A DNA stretch of 22,056 nt from Firmicutes bacterium UBA3932 (GCA_002385825.1 DGEG01000044.1:560-22615); one strand, 5' to 3'. Positions 1-6,687 are shown, counted from the stretch's first letter. The notes: generated by a model from the letters alone, not told the origin. Numbers and translations are program-made.

Positions 1-30
1 GTGGAACAGCAATAGAAAGAAGGGAGACAA

Positions 31-678
31 TTGTATAGGCTGATTTTGTTAGGTCCTCCGGGAGCCGGAAAAGGAACGCTGGCAAGCGCCTTATCCGTTA
101 AATTCAATGCACCGCACATTTCCACAGGGTCCATCTTTCGCAGAAATATCAAAGAAGGAACACCTTTGGGGATGCGGGCCAAGGAATTCACGGACAGGGG
201 AGAACTGGTTCCCGACGAGATCGTCATCGATATCGTGACGGCACGTTTAAAGGAGGAGGACACTGCCGAGGGCTTCTTATTGGATGGTTTCCCCCGCACA
301 GTCCACCAGGCGGAAGAATTGGATCGGTTCCTGGAATCCCTAGGCCGGCCCATCGATAAAGTCATCGATCTGGTAGCGGATGAAGAGCTGTTGATGCAGC
401 GAATGATCGGCAGGAGGGTCTGTAAATCCTGCGGTAAGATTTATCATGTGATTACCATGCCGACGAAGCGGGAAGGAATCTGTGATGTCTGCGGCGGAGA
501 GACCTACCAGAGAGCCGATGATACGGAAGAGACGGTACGACATCGATTTGAAGTGTACCAGTCTCAGACAGCGCCCTTGATTGAGTATTATCGCAATGCA
601 GGCAAGCTTCTTCCCGTCGATGGATCGGGCACGCCGGAAGACACTTTGAAAGCGACGCTTTCCGCGTTGGGTGTATAA
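31..678 (+). CDS. adk: Adenylate kinase, zinc-type LID
   Basis: Adenylate kinase interconverts ATP + AMP and 2 ADP in the cytoplasm. The 215-residue protein opens with the P-loop GPPGAGKGT (residues 8-16). It has the NMP-binding stretch ISTG (30-33), GFPRT (86-90), and a long LID with four zinc-type cysteines C131, C134, C151 and C154. The late LID motif QRADDTEETV and the QTAPLIEYY segment are also present. The start is TTG at 31, because the protein aligns from MYRLILLGPPG and AGGGAG lies at 21-26; no ATG is available. Oddities: the usual STGD reads STGS (Ser34) and the usual KGTQ reads KGTL. map follows after one base, so the two are probably translationally coupled. This is the normal place of adk, after secY. 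Confidence 0.96.
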   Translation: MYRLILLGPPGAGKGTLASALSVKFNAPHISTGSIFRRNIKEGTPLGMRAKEFTDRGELVPDEIVIDIVTARLKEEDTAEGFLLDGFPRTVHQAEELDRFLESLGRPIDKVIDLVADEELLMQRMIGRRVCKSCGKIYHVITMPTKREGICDVCGGETYQRADDTEETVRHRFEVYQSQTAPLIEYYRNAGKLLPVDGSGTPEDTLKATLSALGV

Positions 679-679
679 A

Positions 680-1447
680 ATGATCATAATCAAGTCAGAA
701 GACGAGATTGAAATAATGAAGATGGCAGGGACCGTAATCGCTCAGATACTTCATGACCTTTCCCGGATCATTCAACCGGGCATAACCACTCAAGAACTGG
801 ATGATTTCGTGGAGCAGAGCATCTTGAAAAACGGCATGATTCCGGCTTTTAAAGGTTATAACGGATACCCTGCAAGCGCCTGTATTTCCGTAAACGACGA
901 GGTGGTGCACGGAATCCCTTCCAGGAAGCGCAAGCTTCGCGAAGGCGATATTGTGAGCGTGGATGCAGGAACAATATACAAAGGATATTACAGTGATGCG
1001 GCCAGAACTTATCCGGTAGGAAAGATTGATGAGGCGGCAGAGCGGCTGATCGACGTTACCAGGGAAAGCTTTTATGAAGGGCTTAAGTTCTGCAAACCGG
1101 GATACCGGCTTTCCGACATATCCCATGCCATCCAGCAGCACGTTGAAGGCAACGGTTTTTCCGTAGTGCGAGATTACGTAGGACACGGCATAGGTAAAGC
1201 CATGCACGAGGATCCGCAGATTCCAAACTACGGAATTCCGGACAGGGGCCCCAGGTTGACACCGGGAATGGTTTTTGCCATCGAACCCATGGTCAACGAG
1301 GGGGGCTGGCAGGTAAAAGTGCTGCCCGACGGATGGACGGTTAAAACGGAGGACGGCAAGCGCTCCGCCCATTATGAGAATACCGTTGTCATCACAGAAG
1401 GAGAACCTTTGATATTGACAACGCTGAGCATAGTGGAAGGATTCTAG
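680..1447 (+). CDS. map: Type I methionine aminopeptidase
   Basis: This enzyme removes the initiator methionine from nascent proteins using a dinuclear metal centre. The metal-ligand motifs are visible in family order: VDAGTIYKGYYSDAAR (two Asp), GHGIGKAMHED (His), AIEPMV (Glu) and HYENTVVIT (Glu). The product is 255 residues, the usual size of the short bacterial form without an N-terminal zinc extension. I chose ATG 680, not GTG 671, because family members begin MIIIKSEDEIE. The start lies one base after the adk stop, so ribosomes finishing adk can reinitiate. It sits in the standard adk-map-infA order. Confidence 0.96.
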   Translation: MIIIKSEDEIEIMKMAGTVIAQILHDLSRIIQPGITTQELDDFVEQSILKNGMIPAFKGYNGYPASACISVNDEVVHGIPSRKRKLREGDIVSVDAGTIYKGYYSDAARTYPVGKIDEAAERLIDVTRESFYEGLKFCKPGYRLSDISHAIQQHVEGNGFSVVRDYVGHGIGKAMHEDPQIPNYGIPDRGPRLTPGMVFAIEPMVNEGGWQVKVLPDGWTVKTEDGKRSAHYENTVVITEGEPLILTTLSIVEGF

Positions 1448-1462
1448 TAAGGGGGTGTGTTT

Positions 1463-1681
1463 ATGGCGAAAAAAGATGTAATTGAAGTTTTCGGTACCGT
1501 GACGGAAGCACAGCCAAATGCCATGTTCGTAGTTCAGTTGGAAAACGGCCATGAAGTGCTTGCACATATTTCAGGAAAGATTCGTATGAACTTTATCAGG
1601 ATCTTGCCCGGAGACAGGGTCAAGGTAGAATTGTCTCCCTATGACCTCACCAGGGGAAGAATTACCTGGAGAGATAAATAG
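1463..1681 (+). CDS. infA: Translation initiation factor IF-1
   Basis: IF-1 is a 72-residue OB-fold protein that binds the A site of the 30S subunit during initiation. The sequence begins MAKKDVIEVFGTVTEA and ends with LSPYDLTRGRITWRDK, which is characteristic of the family. The start is ATG 1463 preceded by the GGGGGTG tract at 1451-1457; an in-frame GTG at 1457 would add only two residues and lies inside the ribosome binding site. It follows map directly. The KOW-domain gene that some clostridia carry between map and infA is absent. Confidence 0.97.
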   Translation: MAKKDVIEVFGTVTEAQPNAMFVVQLENGHEVLAHISGKIRMNFIRILPGDRVKVELSPYDLTRGRITWRDK

Positions 1682-1752
1682 CGATAATAAACCCATAGCG
1701 TTGTGTGCGAGATTATAGCCGGCAGCAGCGCGAGTTAGGAGGGAAAGAAAGA

Positions 1753-1866
1753 ATGAAAGTAAGAGCTTCTGTAAAACCAATTTGTGAAAAATGCAAGGTT
1801 ATTAAGAGAAACGGAAAAGTCATGGTGATCTGCCAGAATCCAAAGCACAAGCAGACCCAAGGCTAA
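1753..1866 (+). CDS. rpmJ: Ribosomal protein L36
   Basis: This 37-codon gene encodes ribosomal protein L36 of the 50S subunit. The translated sequence begins MKVRASVKPICEKCKVIKR and ends HKQTQG. The zinc-ribbon ligands C11, C14, C27 and H32 are intact, so this is the zinc-binding (C+) form and not the zinc-independent paralogue. A strong AGGAGG ribosome binding site lies at about 1738-1743. It keeps the standard infA-rpmJ-rpsM order, but 213 bases of structured sequence separate it from rpsM. Confidence 0.96.
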   Translation: MKVRASVKPICEKCKVIKRNGKVMVICQNPKHKQTQG

Positions 1867-1912
1867 TAAACAGCGGCATAAAGCTTACTATTGATCTTAG
1901 TCAGCAATGTTT

Positions 1913-1964
1913 CTGTTGGGAGCGGCTGAGTTTTCCTGCCGTGAGGTAGCGAAACGACCGACAG
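1913..1964 (+). other. Possible structured RNA in rpmJ-rpsM gap
   Basis: The arms CTGTTGG (1913-1919) and CCGACAG (1958-1964) can pair over 7 bp with one G-U. They enclose a smaller GCGGC (1922-1926) / GCCGT (1938-1942) stem, also with one G-U. The folding was done by eye and no energy was computed. No known leader family was recognised, so it may be fortuitous. It lies upstream of the much stronger rpsM hairpin in the same gap. Confidence 0.3.
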
Positions 1965-2005
1965 GGCATTCATATATTATATTATTTTGAGTATAGAGTA
2001 TTTAC

Positions 2006-2055
2006 CAGCATCCGTTGACAAGTGCAATGCTGTTTGTATTTGTCAACGGGTGCTG
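2006..2055 (+). promoter_or_regulatory. 16-bp hairpin upstream of rpsM
   Basis: The left arm is 2006-2021 (CAGCATCCGTTGACAA) and the right arm 2040-2055 (TTGTCAACGGGTGCTG). They pair over 16 bp with one G-U and no mismatch, around an 18-nt loop. The right arm ends 12 bases before the AAGGAGG ribosome binding site of rpsM. There is no U-tract, so it is not a terminator. Possible roles are a ribosomal-protein autoregulatory leader, a ribonuclease processing site, or, as DNA, a protein-binding palindrome. The arms contain TTGACA, but I saw no well-placed -10. Confidence 0.65.
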
Positions 2056-2079
2056 AGCAAACAAGAAGGAGGAAAGTAT

Positions 2080-2451
2080 ATGGCTCGTATAGCCGGTGTC
2101 GACTTACCGAGAGACAAAAGAGTAGAAATCGGACTCACCTATATATACGGCATTGGCAGGACTACATCCCTTGAGATCTTGAAAAAGGCAGGGATAAGTC
2201 CCGACGTCAGAGTAAAGGATCTCTCTGAAGAAGAAGTAGGTGCGATAAGAAAGATTATCGATTCCGAATATCATGTTGAAGGTGATCTAAGAAGAGAAGT
2301 TTCACTGAACATCAAGCGGCTGATGGAAATCGGTTGCTACAGGGGAATCAGGCATAGAAGAGGTCTTCCTGTCAGAGGACAGAACACGAAGACCAACGCA
2401 AGAACTAGAAAAGGCCCGAAGAAAACTGTGGGCAGAAGTAAGAAGAAGTAA
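2080..2451 (+). CDS. rpsM: Ribosomal protein S13
   Basis: S13 is a 30S head protein that contacts the P-site tRNA and the inter-subunit bridge. The 123-residue sequence has the family start MARIAGVDLPRDKRVEIGLTYIYGIG. It ends in the basic segment GLPVRGQNTKTNARTRKGPKKTVGR...KK. The open frame extends upstream to 1987, but ATG 2080 is the start because AAGGAGG sits at 2067-2073 and the family N-terminus begins there. The extra upstream codons fall within the hairpin at 2006-2055. It is the first gene of the alpha-operon part. Confidence 0.97.
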   Translation: MARIAGVDLPRDKRVEIGLTYIYGIGRTTSLEILKKAGISPDVRVKDLSEEEVGAIRKIIDSEYHVEGDLRREVSLNIKRLMEIGCYRGIRHRRGLPVRGQNTKTNARTRKGPKKTVGRSKKK

Positions 2452-2465
2452 GGGAGGTTGAGACG

Positions 2466-2864
2466 ATGGCAAAGCAAGTAAGAAAGACAACTCGTACCAA
2501 AAGAAGAGAGCGCAAAAACGTCGAACGCGGCCAGGCTCATATCCAGTCAACCTTCAACAATACTTTGGTGACGCTCACAGATCTCAGTGGCAATACCCTT
2601 TCATGGTCCAGTGCAGGATCCCTTGGTTTTAAAGGATCCAGAAAATCCACTCCTTATGCCGCGCAGATGGCAGCGGAGGAAGCAGCAAAAGCTGCCATGG
2701 AGCATGGACTGAAAACGGTGGAAGTATACGTTAAGGGACCGGGATCCGGTCGTGAAGCGGCGATCAGAGCGCTGCAAGCCGCAGGGCTGGAGATCAATAT
2801 GATCAAGGACATCACACCGATCCCACACAACGGATGCAGACCGCCGAAGAGAAGAAGAGTTTAA
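2466..2864 (+). CDS. rpsK: Ribosomal protein S11
   Basis: S11 is a platform protein of the 30S subunit near the Shine-Dalgarno/anti-SD helix. The 132-residue product has a basic N-terminus, then GQAHIQSTFNNTLVTLTDLSG. It also has GSLGFKGSRKSTPYAAQMAAE, VKGPGSGREAAIRAL, and the C-terminus DITPIPHNGCRPPKRRRV, all diagnostic. A GGGAGG ribosome binding site at 2452-2457 sits in the 14-base gap after rpsM, consistent with one transcript. Confidence 0.97.
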   Translation: MAKQVRKTTRTKRRERKNVERGQAHIQSTFNNTLVTLTDLSGNTLSWSSAGSLGFKGSRKSTPYAAQMAAEEAAKAAMEHGLKTVEVYVKGPGSGREAAIRALQAAGLEINMIKDITPIPHNGCRPPKRRRV

Positions 2865-2885
2865 TGAAAGGGAGGTGTCATTAGA

Positions 2886-3509
2886 ATGGCTAGATATACA
2901 GGACCTTCTTGCAGATTGTGCAGAAGGGAAGGACAGAAGCTGTTCCTTAAGGGAGAAAGGTGTTACAGCACCAAATGTGCCGTTGATAGACGGAGCTATG
3001 CACCGGGACAGCATGGACAGAGCAGAAGGGTAAAAATCACGGAGTATGGACTCCAGCTTCGGGAGAAGCAGAAGGCTAAGAGATTTTATGGGCTGATGGA
3101 AGCGCAGTTCCGTAATTACTTTGACAAAGCATCTAAGAAGGCTGGACTCACGGGTGAAAACCTGCTCATAATGCTGGAGACCAGGTTGGACAATGTGGTC
3201 TTCCGCATGGGATTTGCTTCATCAAGAAAAGAAGCAAGGCAGCTTGTGACTCACAATCACTTTACGGTAAACGGTAAGAAGGTAAACATTCCGTCTTACC
3301 AGGTATCTGCCGGTGATGTGATTAAAGTGAGAGAGAAGAGTGCTTCTTCCCCGAAGTTCAAAGAAATAAGAGATATGTCTATCAGCACTCCATCTTGGAT
3401 CAGTGTCGATACGGATAAGCTTGAGGGCAAAGTTTTATCATTGCCTCTCAGAGAAGAAATTGATACTCCTGTTGCTGAGCATCTCATCGTTGAGCTCTAC
3501 TCCAAGTAA
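2886..3509 (+). CDS. rpsD: Ribosomal protein S4, zinc-binding form
   Basis: S4 is a primary 16S rRNA binder that nucleates 30S assembly. In E. coli it also represses the alpha operon by binding the rpsM leader. The 207-residue protein carries the zinc knuckle C9, C12, C26 and C31, the C+ form. The S4 RNA-binding domain (about 98-160, MLETRLDNVVFRMGFASSRKEARQLV...) is clear. The start ATG 2886 follows GGGAGG at 2870-2875. Its position between rpsK and rpoA, as in E. coli, keeps it inside the operon it might control; in B. subtilis rpsD is elsewhere. Confidence 0.97.
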   Translation: MARYTGPSCRLCRREGQKLFLKGERCYSTKCAVDRRSYAPGQHGQSRRVKITEYGLQLREKQKAKRFYGLMEAQFRNYFDKASKKAGLTGENLLIMLETRLDNVVFRMGFASSRKEARQLVTHNHFTVNGKKVNIPSYQVSAGDVIKVREKSASSPKFKEIRDMSISTPSWISVDTDKLEGKVLSLPLREEIDTPVAEHLIVELYSK

Positions 3510-3518
3510 TTGGAGGGT

Positions 3519-3553
3519 GTCATTTCGGAATCCTTTCCAGGTTCCGAAATGGC
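3519..3553 (+). promoter_or_regulatory. Hairpin between rpsD and rpoA
   Basis: The arms 3519-3530 (GTCATTTCGGAA) and 3542-3553 (TTCCGAAATGGC) pair over 12 bp with one G-U. The inner ten pairs are perfect, and the loop is 11 nt. It ends 9 bases before the AAAGGAGG ribosome binding site of rpoA and has no U-tract. An intercistronic processing or attenuation element that separates ribosomal-protein from RNA polymerase expression is plausible. The function is inferred. Confidence 0.6.
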
Positions 3554-3579
3554 TGGTCTGAGAAAAGGAGGGGTTTACA

Positions 3580-4530
3580 ATGATAGAAATTGAAAAGCCG
3601 ACAATCGAGTGCGTGGTTCCCGAAGATCAGAGCAACTACGGCAAATTTATCGTAGAACCTTTGGAGCGGGGATACGGAACTACTCTAGGAAACAGCCTGA
3701 GAAGAATTCTTTTGAGCTCGCTTCCCGGTGCTGCTGTGACTTCCGTTAAAATAGATGGGATCCTTCACGAATTCTCCACCATTCCCGGTGTGAAAGAAGA
3801 TGTGACGGAGATCATATTGAACTTAAAGAAGTTGGCAGTGCGGATTACGGACAATGATAACACTAAGAGAGTGATTATAAATGCTGTGGGACCAAAAGAA
3901 GTCGTTGCAGGCGATATCATTGCGGACAGCGGTTTAGAGATATTCAACAAGGACTTGCACATTGCCACCCTTGAAGAAAATGCTTCTCTTATGATGGAGA
4001 TCAACATTTCCAAAGGCAGGGGCTATGTGTCGGCTGAACAGAATAAATACGAGAACATGCCGATTGCCATGATTCCGGTAGACTCCATTTTTACACCTGT
4101 AACTAAGGTCAATTTCCAGGTGGAGAACACCAGGGTCGGACAGATTACCGACTTTGACAAGCTGATTTTAGAAGTTTGGACGGATGGCAGCATAACGCCT
4201 CAGGAAGGCGTCGCTATCGGTGCAAAGATCATGCAGGAACACTTGAAGTTGTTCATTGACCTGACGGATAGCATGGATTCAGTGGAGATTCTTGTGGAAA
4301 AAGAAGAAGACAAAAAAGAAAAAGCTCTGGAAATGACCATAGAAGAGCTGGAGCTTTCGGTTCGTTCTTTCAACTGCCTGAAGAGAGCGTCTATAAATAC
4401 GGTGGAAGAACTGACTCAACGTACGGAAGAGGACATGATGAAGGTCCGCAATCTGGGCAAGAAATCTCTGGAAGAAGTCAAGAGCAAATTGGCAGAGCTG
4501 GGACTCAGTCTGAAACCCAGCGACGAATAG
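3580..4530 (+). CDS. rpoA: RNA polymerase alpha subunit
   Basis: Alpha dimerises to seed RNA polymerase assembly, and its C-terminal domain contacts UP elements and activators. The 316-residue protein has the N-terminal assembly domain with FIVEPLERGYGTTLGNSLRRILLSS (about 24-48). A charged linker follows (VEKEEDKKEK). The helix-hairpin-helix C-terminal domain contains LSVRSFNCLKRASINTVEEL and RNLGKKSLEEVKSKL. The length matches the usual Bacillota size (about 315). The strong AAAGGAGGGG ribosome binding site at 3565-3573 supports ATG 3580. It follows rpsD after 70 bases with a hairpin. Confidence 0.97.
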   Translation: MIEIEKPTIECVVPEDQSNYGKFIVEPLERGYGTTLGNSLRRILLSSLPGAAVTSVKIDGILHEFSTIPGVKEDVTEIILNLKKLAVRITDNDNTKRVIINAVGPKEVVAGDIIADSGLEIFNKDLHIATLEENASLMMEINISKGRGYVSAEQNKYENMPIAMIPVDSIFTPVTKVNFQVENTRVGQITDFDKLILEVWTDGSITPQEGVAIGAKIMQEHLKLFIDLTDSMDSVEILVEKEEDKKEKALEMTIEELELSVRSFNCLKRASINTVEELTQRTEEDMMKVRNLGKKSLEEVKSKLAELGLSLKPSDE

Positions 4531-4551
4531 AAACGATAGAAATCGGGATAG

Positions 4552-4570
4552 GGGCTTCTGCCTGAAGCCC
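4552..4570 (+). promoter_or_regulatory. Small hairpin upstream of rplQ
   Basis: GGGCTTC (4552-4558) pairs perfectly with GAAGCCC (4564-4570) around a 5-nt loop in the 71-base rpoA-rplQ gap. It has no U-tract, so it is not a terminator. The ribosome binding site AAGGAGG of rplQ follows 17 bases later. The function is unknown. Confidence 0.45.
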
Positions 4571-4601
4571 ATTGACAACAGCAAATAAGGAGGTTAAGCA
4601 T

Positions 4602-4943
4602 ATGCCTGGTCATAGAAAATTAGGCAGGCCGACCGCACATAGAAAGCTAATGCTCCGCAACCTGGTCACCGATCTGCTTCGCGAAGGCAGAATAATGACT
4701 ACCGATTCCAAGGCAAAGGAAGCCAGGAAGATCGCGGAAAAGATGATTACTCTTGGCAAGCGCGGCGACCTGCATGCGAGAAGACAAGCTTTGGCCGTAA
4801 TTTTCGACGAGGACGTGGTCAAGAAGCTTTTTGACGAAATCGCTCCCAAATATGCGGAAAGAAACGGCGGCTATACCAGAATTCTCAAGCTGGGCCCCAG
4901 ACAGGGCGACGGTGCGGAACTCGTATTTCTCGAACTGGTATAA
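4602..4943 (+). CDS. rplQ: Ribosomal protein L17
   Basis: L17 is a 50S protein near the exit tunnel. The 113-residue sequence begins MPGHRKLGRPTAHRKLMLRN and contains LLREGRIMTTDSKAKEARK. It ends GYTRILKLGPRQGDGAELVFLELV, typical of the short bacterial form. An upstream in-frame start at 4572 is rejected because ATG 4602 has AAGGAGG at 4588-4594 and matches the family N-terminus. It is the last gene of the ribosomal operon and is followed 12 bases later by an intrinsic terminator. Confidence 0.97.
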   Translation: MPGHRKLGRPTAHRKLMLRNLVTDLLREGRIMTTDSKAKEARKIAEKMITLGKRGDLHARRQALAVIFDEDVVKKLFDEIAPKYAERNGGYTRILKLGPRQGDGAELVFLELV

Positions 4944-4955
4944 ATGGAAACATAA

Positions 4956-4995
4956 AAAAGCTGAGGCAAACAGTACCTCAGCTTTTAATTTTTTT
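4956..4995 (+). terminator. Terminator of the ribosomal operon
   Basis: AAAAGCTGAGG (4956-4966) pairs perfectly with CCTCAGCTTTT (4976-4986) around a 9-nt loop. It is followed by AATTTTTTT (4987-4995). This is a standard intrinsic terminator just after rplQ. Confidence 0.9.
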
Positions 4996-5011
4996 GTATT
5001 GGCATCTCTAT

Positions 5012-5034
5012 TCGGGGAAGATGCTCTTCCCCGA
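5012..5034. repeat. Perfect 10-bp palindromic hairpin
   Basis: TCGGGGAAGA (5012-5021) and TCTTCCCCGA (5025-5034) are perfect inverted arms with only a 3-base loop. Neither strand has a following U-tract, so it does not look like a terminator. It lies between the rplQ terminator and the inverted tRNA remnant. The function is unknown. Confidence 0.6.
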
Positions 5035-5042
5035 ACCCCATG

Positions 5043-5063
5043 GGCCGCAGTTTCAAATCCTGT
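5043..5063 (+). pseudogene. Inverted partial copy of tRNA-Pro 3' end
   Basis: These 21 bases on the plus strand match 20 of 21 bases of the variable loop and T-arm of the minus-strand tRNA-Pro gene (5126-5146). The one change, T at 5051 where the tRNA has G, breaks a T-stem pair. The next bases (TCTTGCC, 5064-5070) occupy the acceptor-strand position but do not match the tRNA. Upstream I could find no paired acceptor, D or anticodon arm, so it is a remnant and not a second tRNA gene. Confidence 0.6.
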
Positions 5064-5076
5064 TCTTGCCTAAAAT

Positions 5077-5112
5077 AAAAACCTGGACACCGAAAGGTAA
5101 CCAGGTTTTTTA
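5077..5112 (-). terminator. Bidirectional terminator after tRNA-Pro
   Basis: AAAAACCTGG (5077-5086) pairs perfectly with CCAGGTTTTT (5101-5110) around a 14-nt loop. Read on the minus strand it follows the tRNA CCA end by a few bases and ends in TTTTTATTTT. Read on the plus strand it also ends in a T-run. Its main role is probably to end the tRNA-Pro transcript. Confidence 0.85.
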
Positions 5113-5114
5113 TA

Positions 5115-5191
<77 letters not shown>

Positions 5192-5206
5192 GCTCGACAC
5201 TTAAAT

Positions 5207-5235
5207 ATAATACCGTCTTTCCTTATCCTTGTCAA
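5207..5235 (-). promoter_or_regulatory. Promoter of tRNA-Pro
   Basis: On the minus strand TTGACA (5230-5235) and TATTAT (5207-5212) are separated by exactly 17 bases, giving a near-consensus sigma-A promoter. Transcription would start around 5200, about 9 bases before the mature tRNA 5' end at 5191. Confidence 0.85.
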
Positions 5236-5279
5236 CGAGAAAACATAGGAAGATGGCGCATGGGGCAAAGGATGGTCGT

Positions 5280-6512
5280 TTACGTTTTTATAGCATGGTA
5301 GCCGCACACCTCTATTACCTCTCCCGGGGCATTATGGGGGAAGTGTTTTTCTCCTGGCGTAGTTTCGCCCACGTTTTTTGCTTCTGTTACTTTGATGTTT
5401 TCTTGGCCCCAACTGTGCTTTAATCCTGCAAAAGTCATTTTTTCCGGTGAAAAATCGGGATGATCTTTCTTGAAGTTTTGGATGCTTTTCGGTGCACGCT
5501 TGTAGGAAGTGAAAATACCTACTATTTCTGCTCTTTTTTTAAGGAGAGGTGAAATTTTATCCGTAGAGAAACTATTGTATGTAAAAAGGCAATTCACCGT
5601 TGAATAATCGTCGATGTAAAAATCCACCGTCTCGCGTTTTATCGGGATGTTTTCAGGCTTACCTACAACAAATACAAAAGTGAAATCCCTGGAAGATAAG
5701 TATTTCTTCAGCTTGCGTATTCGTTTCAGGGAAGGATCCATGATGATGTAAGTGTTGTTCTTTCCAAGTTTACCTATGTATTCAAGCAAGAAGTTGAACG
5801 TAAAGGGGCCGGTCATGAAGAAGGTACCTTCGTTTAATGAGCCCATTATGCGGTGATACATCCAGACATAGGCTTTTGTAATCAACTTTCTGTAAGTAGG
5901 GCTGAATTGATCCTTCATGGCCATTACGGATTCCACATTTTCAAAAGCCCGAAATGGCGTATCTTCACTGAAATCCTGACAGAGGATAATACCGTCGGTA
6001 ATGGTGGCGGAATAAGAACATTCGCATGAGAGGATGCCTTTTTGTATATTCCCTTTAGAAAGACTGGCCGAGTCCAATCGCAGCGGGACCTGACAACTGG
6101 GACAGTACAAGTAAGGAATGAATAAGAACGGCACGCCCGCCGGGGCTGCATCGACGGGAGCAAAGTCTTGAAGCTGTTCGATTTCTTTTTCGATTTCATC
6201 GATGCATTGAGCCAGTTTATCCCTCTCCTGAATGAGGCTGTCCCTTTTGTTTCGCATCATATCCGCACAGACTTCCAGTACGATCTCATCCTGAAAACGC
6301 GATGCCTTTTCCAAAAAGAACAGCAGTTGAATTTCCTCCAGAGAAAAATAATACTTTTTGTATTTCAATATTTTCTCCATATCGGCAACGCATTCTTTGT
6401 CGAAGGAATATTGACCGCCTTTCCGAGTCGGAGTCAAAAGTCCGTTATCGATATAGAACCTTATGGTACTGGTGTTCAGATTGAATTTTTGTGCAAAGGT
6501 TCCTATTTTCAT
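5280..6512 (-). CDS. MerR regulator with methyltransferase-like domain
   Basis: The 410-residue protein starts with a MerR winged helix-turn-helix (about 1-70; MKIGTFAQKFNLNTSTIRFYI). A coiled coil follows (about 75-117), then a small zinc-ribbon-like module with C137, C140, C163 and C165. The C-terminal region (about 200-375) resembles a class I methyltransferase. An acidic residue ends a predicted strand at YIIMDP (255-260), and GKPENIPIKRETVDFYIDD (284-302) resembles the motif IV region. The glycine-rich SAM motif I is not recognisable, so the domain may be a non-catalytic sensor. The zinc-ribbon-plus-methyltransferase order recalls RlmA. ATG 6512 is chosen because GGAGG precedes it and the HTH begins there. 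It is divergent from the GrdX-like gene. Target and ligand are unknown. Confidence 0.8.
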   Translation of the reverse strand: MKIGTFAQKFNLNTSTIRFYIDNGLLTPTRKGGQYSFDKECVADMEKILKYKKYYFSLEEIQLLFFLEKASRFQDEIVLEVCADMMRNKRDSLIQERDKLAQCIDEIEKEIEQLQDFAPVDAAPAGVPFLFIPYLYCPSCQVPLRLDSASLSKGNIQKGILSCECSYSATITDGIILCQDFSEDTPFRAFENVESVMAMKDQFSPTYRKLITKAYVWMYHRIMGSLNEGTFFMTGPFTFNFLLEYIGKLGKNNTYIIMDPSLKRIRKLKKYLSSRDFTFVFVVGKPENIPIKRETVDFYIDDYSTVNCLFTYNSFSTDKISPLLKKRAEIVGIFTSYKRAPKSIQNFKKDHPDFSPEKMTFAGLKHSWGQENIKVTEAKNVGETTPGEKHFPHNAPGEVIEVCGYHAIKT

Positions 6513-6555
6513 GGCAACCTCCCTCCAATACTGGAAAGACCTGGACTGTACTTTA

Positions 6556-6584
6556 AGTATAAGCATATAGGGTTTTTTAGTCAA
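6556..6584 (-). promoter_or_regulatory. Promoter of the merR-type gene
   Basis: On the minus strand TTGACT (6579-6584) and TATACT (6556-6561) lie 17 bases apart, so this is a normal sigma-A promoter. It lacks the stretched 19-20 bp spacer of genes activated by MerR proteins. A TACT...AGTA half-dyad overlaps the -10 and could be an autoregulatory site. Confidence 0.75.
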
Positions 6585-6658
6585 TCTAAGGATACATTTC
6601 TGCTTTGTTAAACAAATACTGAATCCAACTTGACCTTTTTTGAAATTTGTGGGTTGTC

Positions 6659-6687
6659 GTTCATCATAGTTCATGACGTAGTATAAA
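6659..6687 (+). promoter_or_regulatory. Weak promoter candidate for grdX-like gene
   Basis: TATAAA at 6682-6687 could be a -10, with only a poor -35 (TTCATC) 16 bases upstream. GTTCAT occurs twice, at 6659-6664 and 6669-6674, with starts 10 bp apart, which could mark a regulator site on one DNA face. The 251-base divergent gap also contains TTTGTT-A-AACAAA at 6604-6616. All of this is weak. Confidence 0.3.

Noticed and set aside
1..30. Possible tail of secY before adk (in-frame V-E-Q-Q-stop at 1-15)
   Set aside because: secY is expected here, but the few visible residues do not show a recognisable SecY C-terminus in any frame, so no call was made.
2015..2040. Internal promoter for rpsM (TTGACA at 2015-2020)
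   Set aside because: The only -10-like hexamer is 14 bases away and poor; the TTGACA is better explained as part of the stem.
1987..2079. Upstream extension of the rpsM frame
   Set aside because: It lies within the hairpin region, lacks a ribosome binding site and is not part of the S13 family N-terminus.
4996..5075. A complete second tRNA on the plus strand
   Set aside because: Only the variable loop and T-arm match; the T-stem is broken and no acceptor, D or anticodon pairing could be built.
5229..5423. Plus-strand ORF opposite the MerR-type gene end and tRNA promoter
   Set aside because: It lies antisense to a well-supported gene and across the tRNA-Pro promoter, with no ribosome binding site or recognisable protein.
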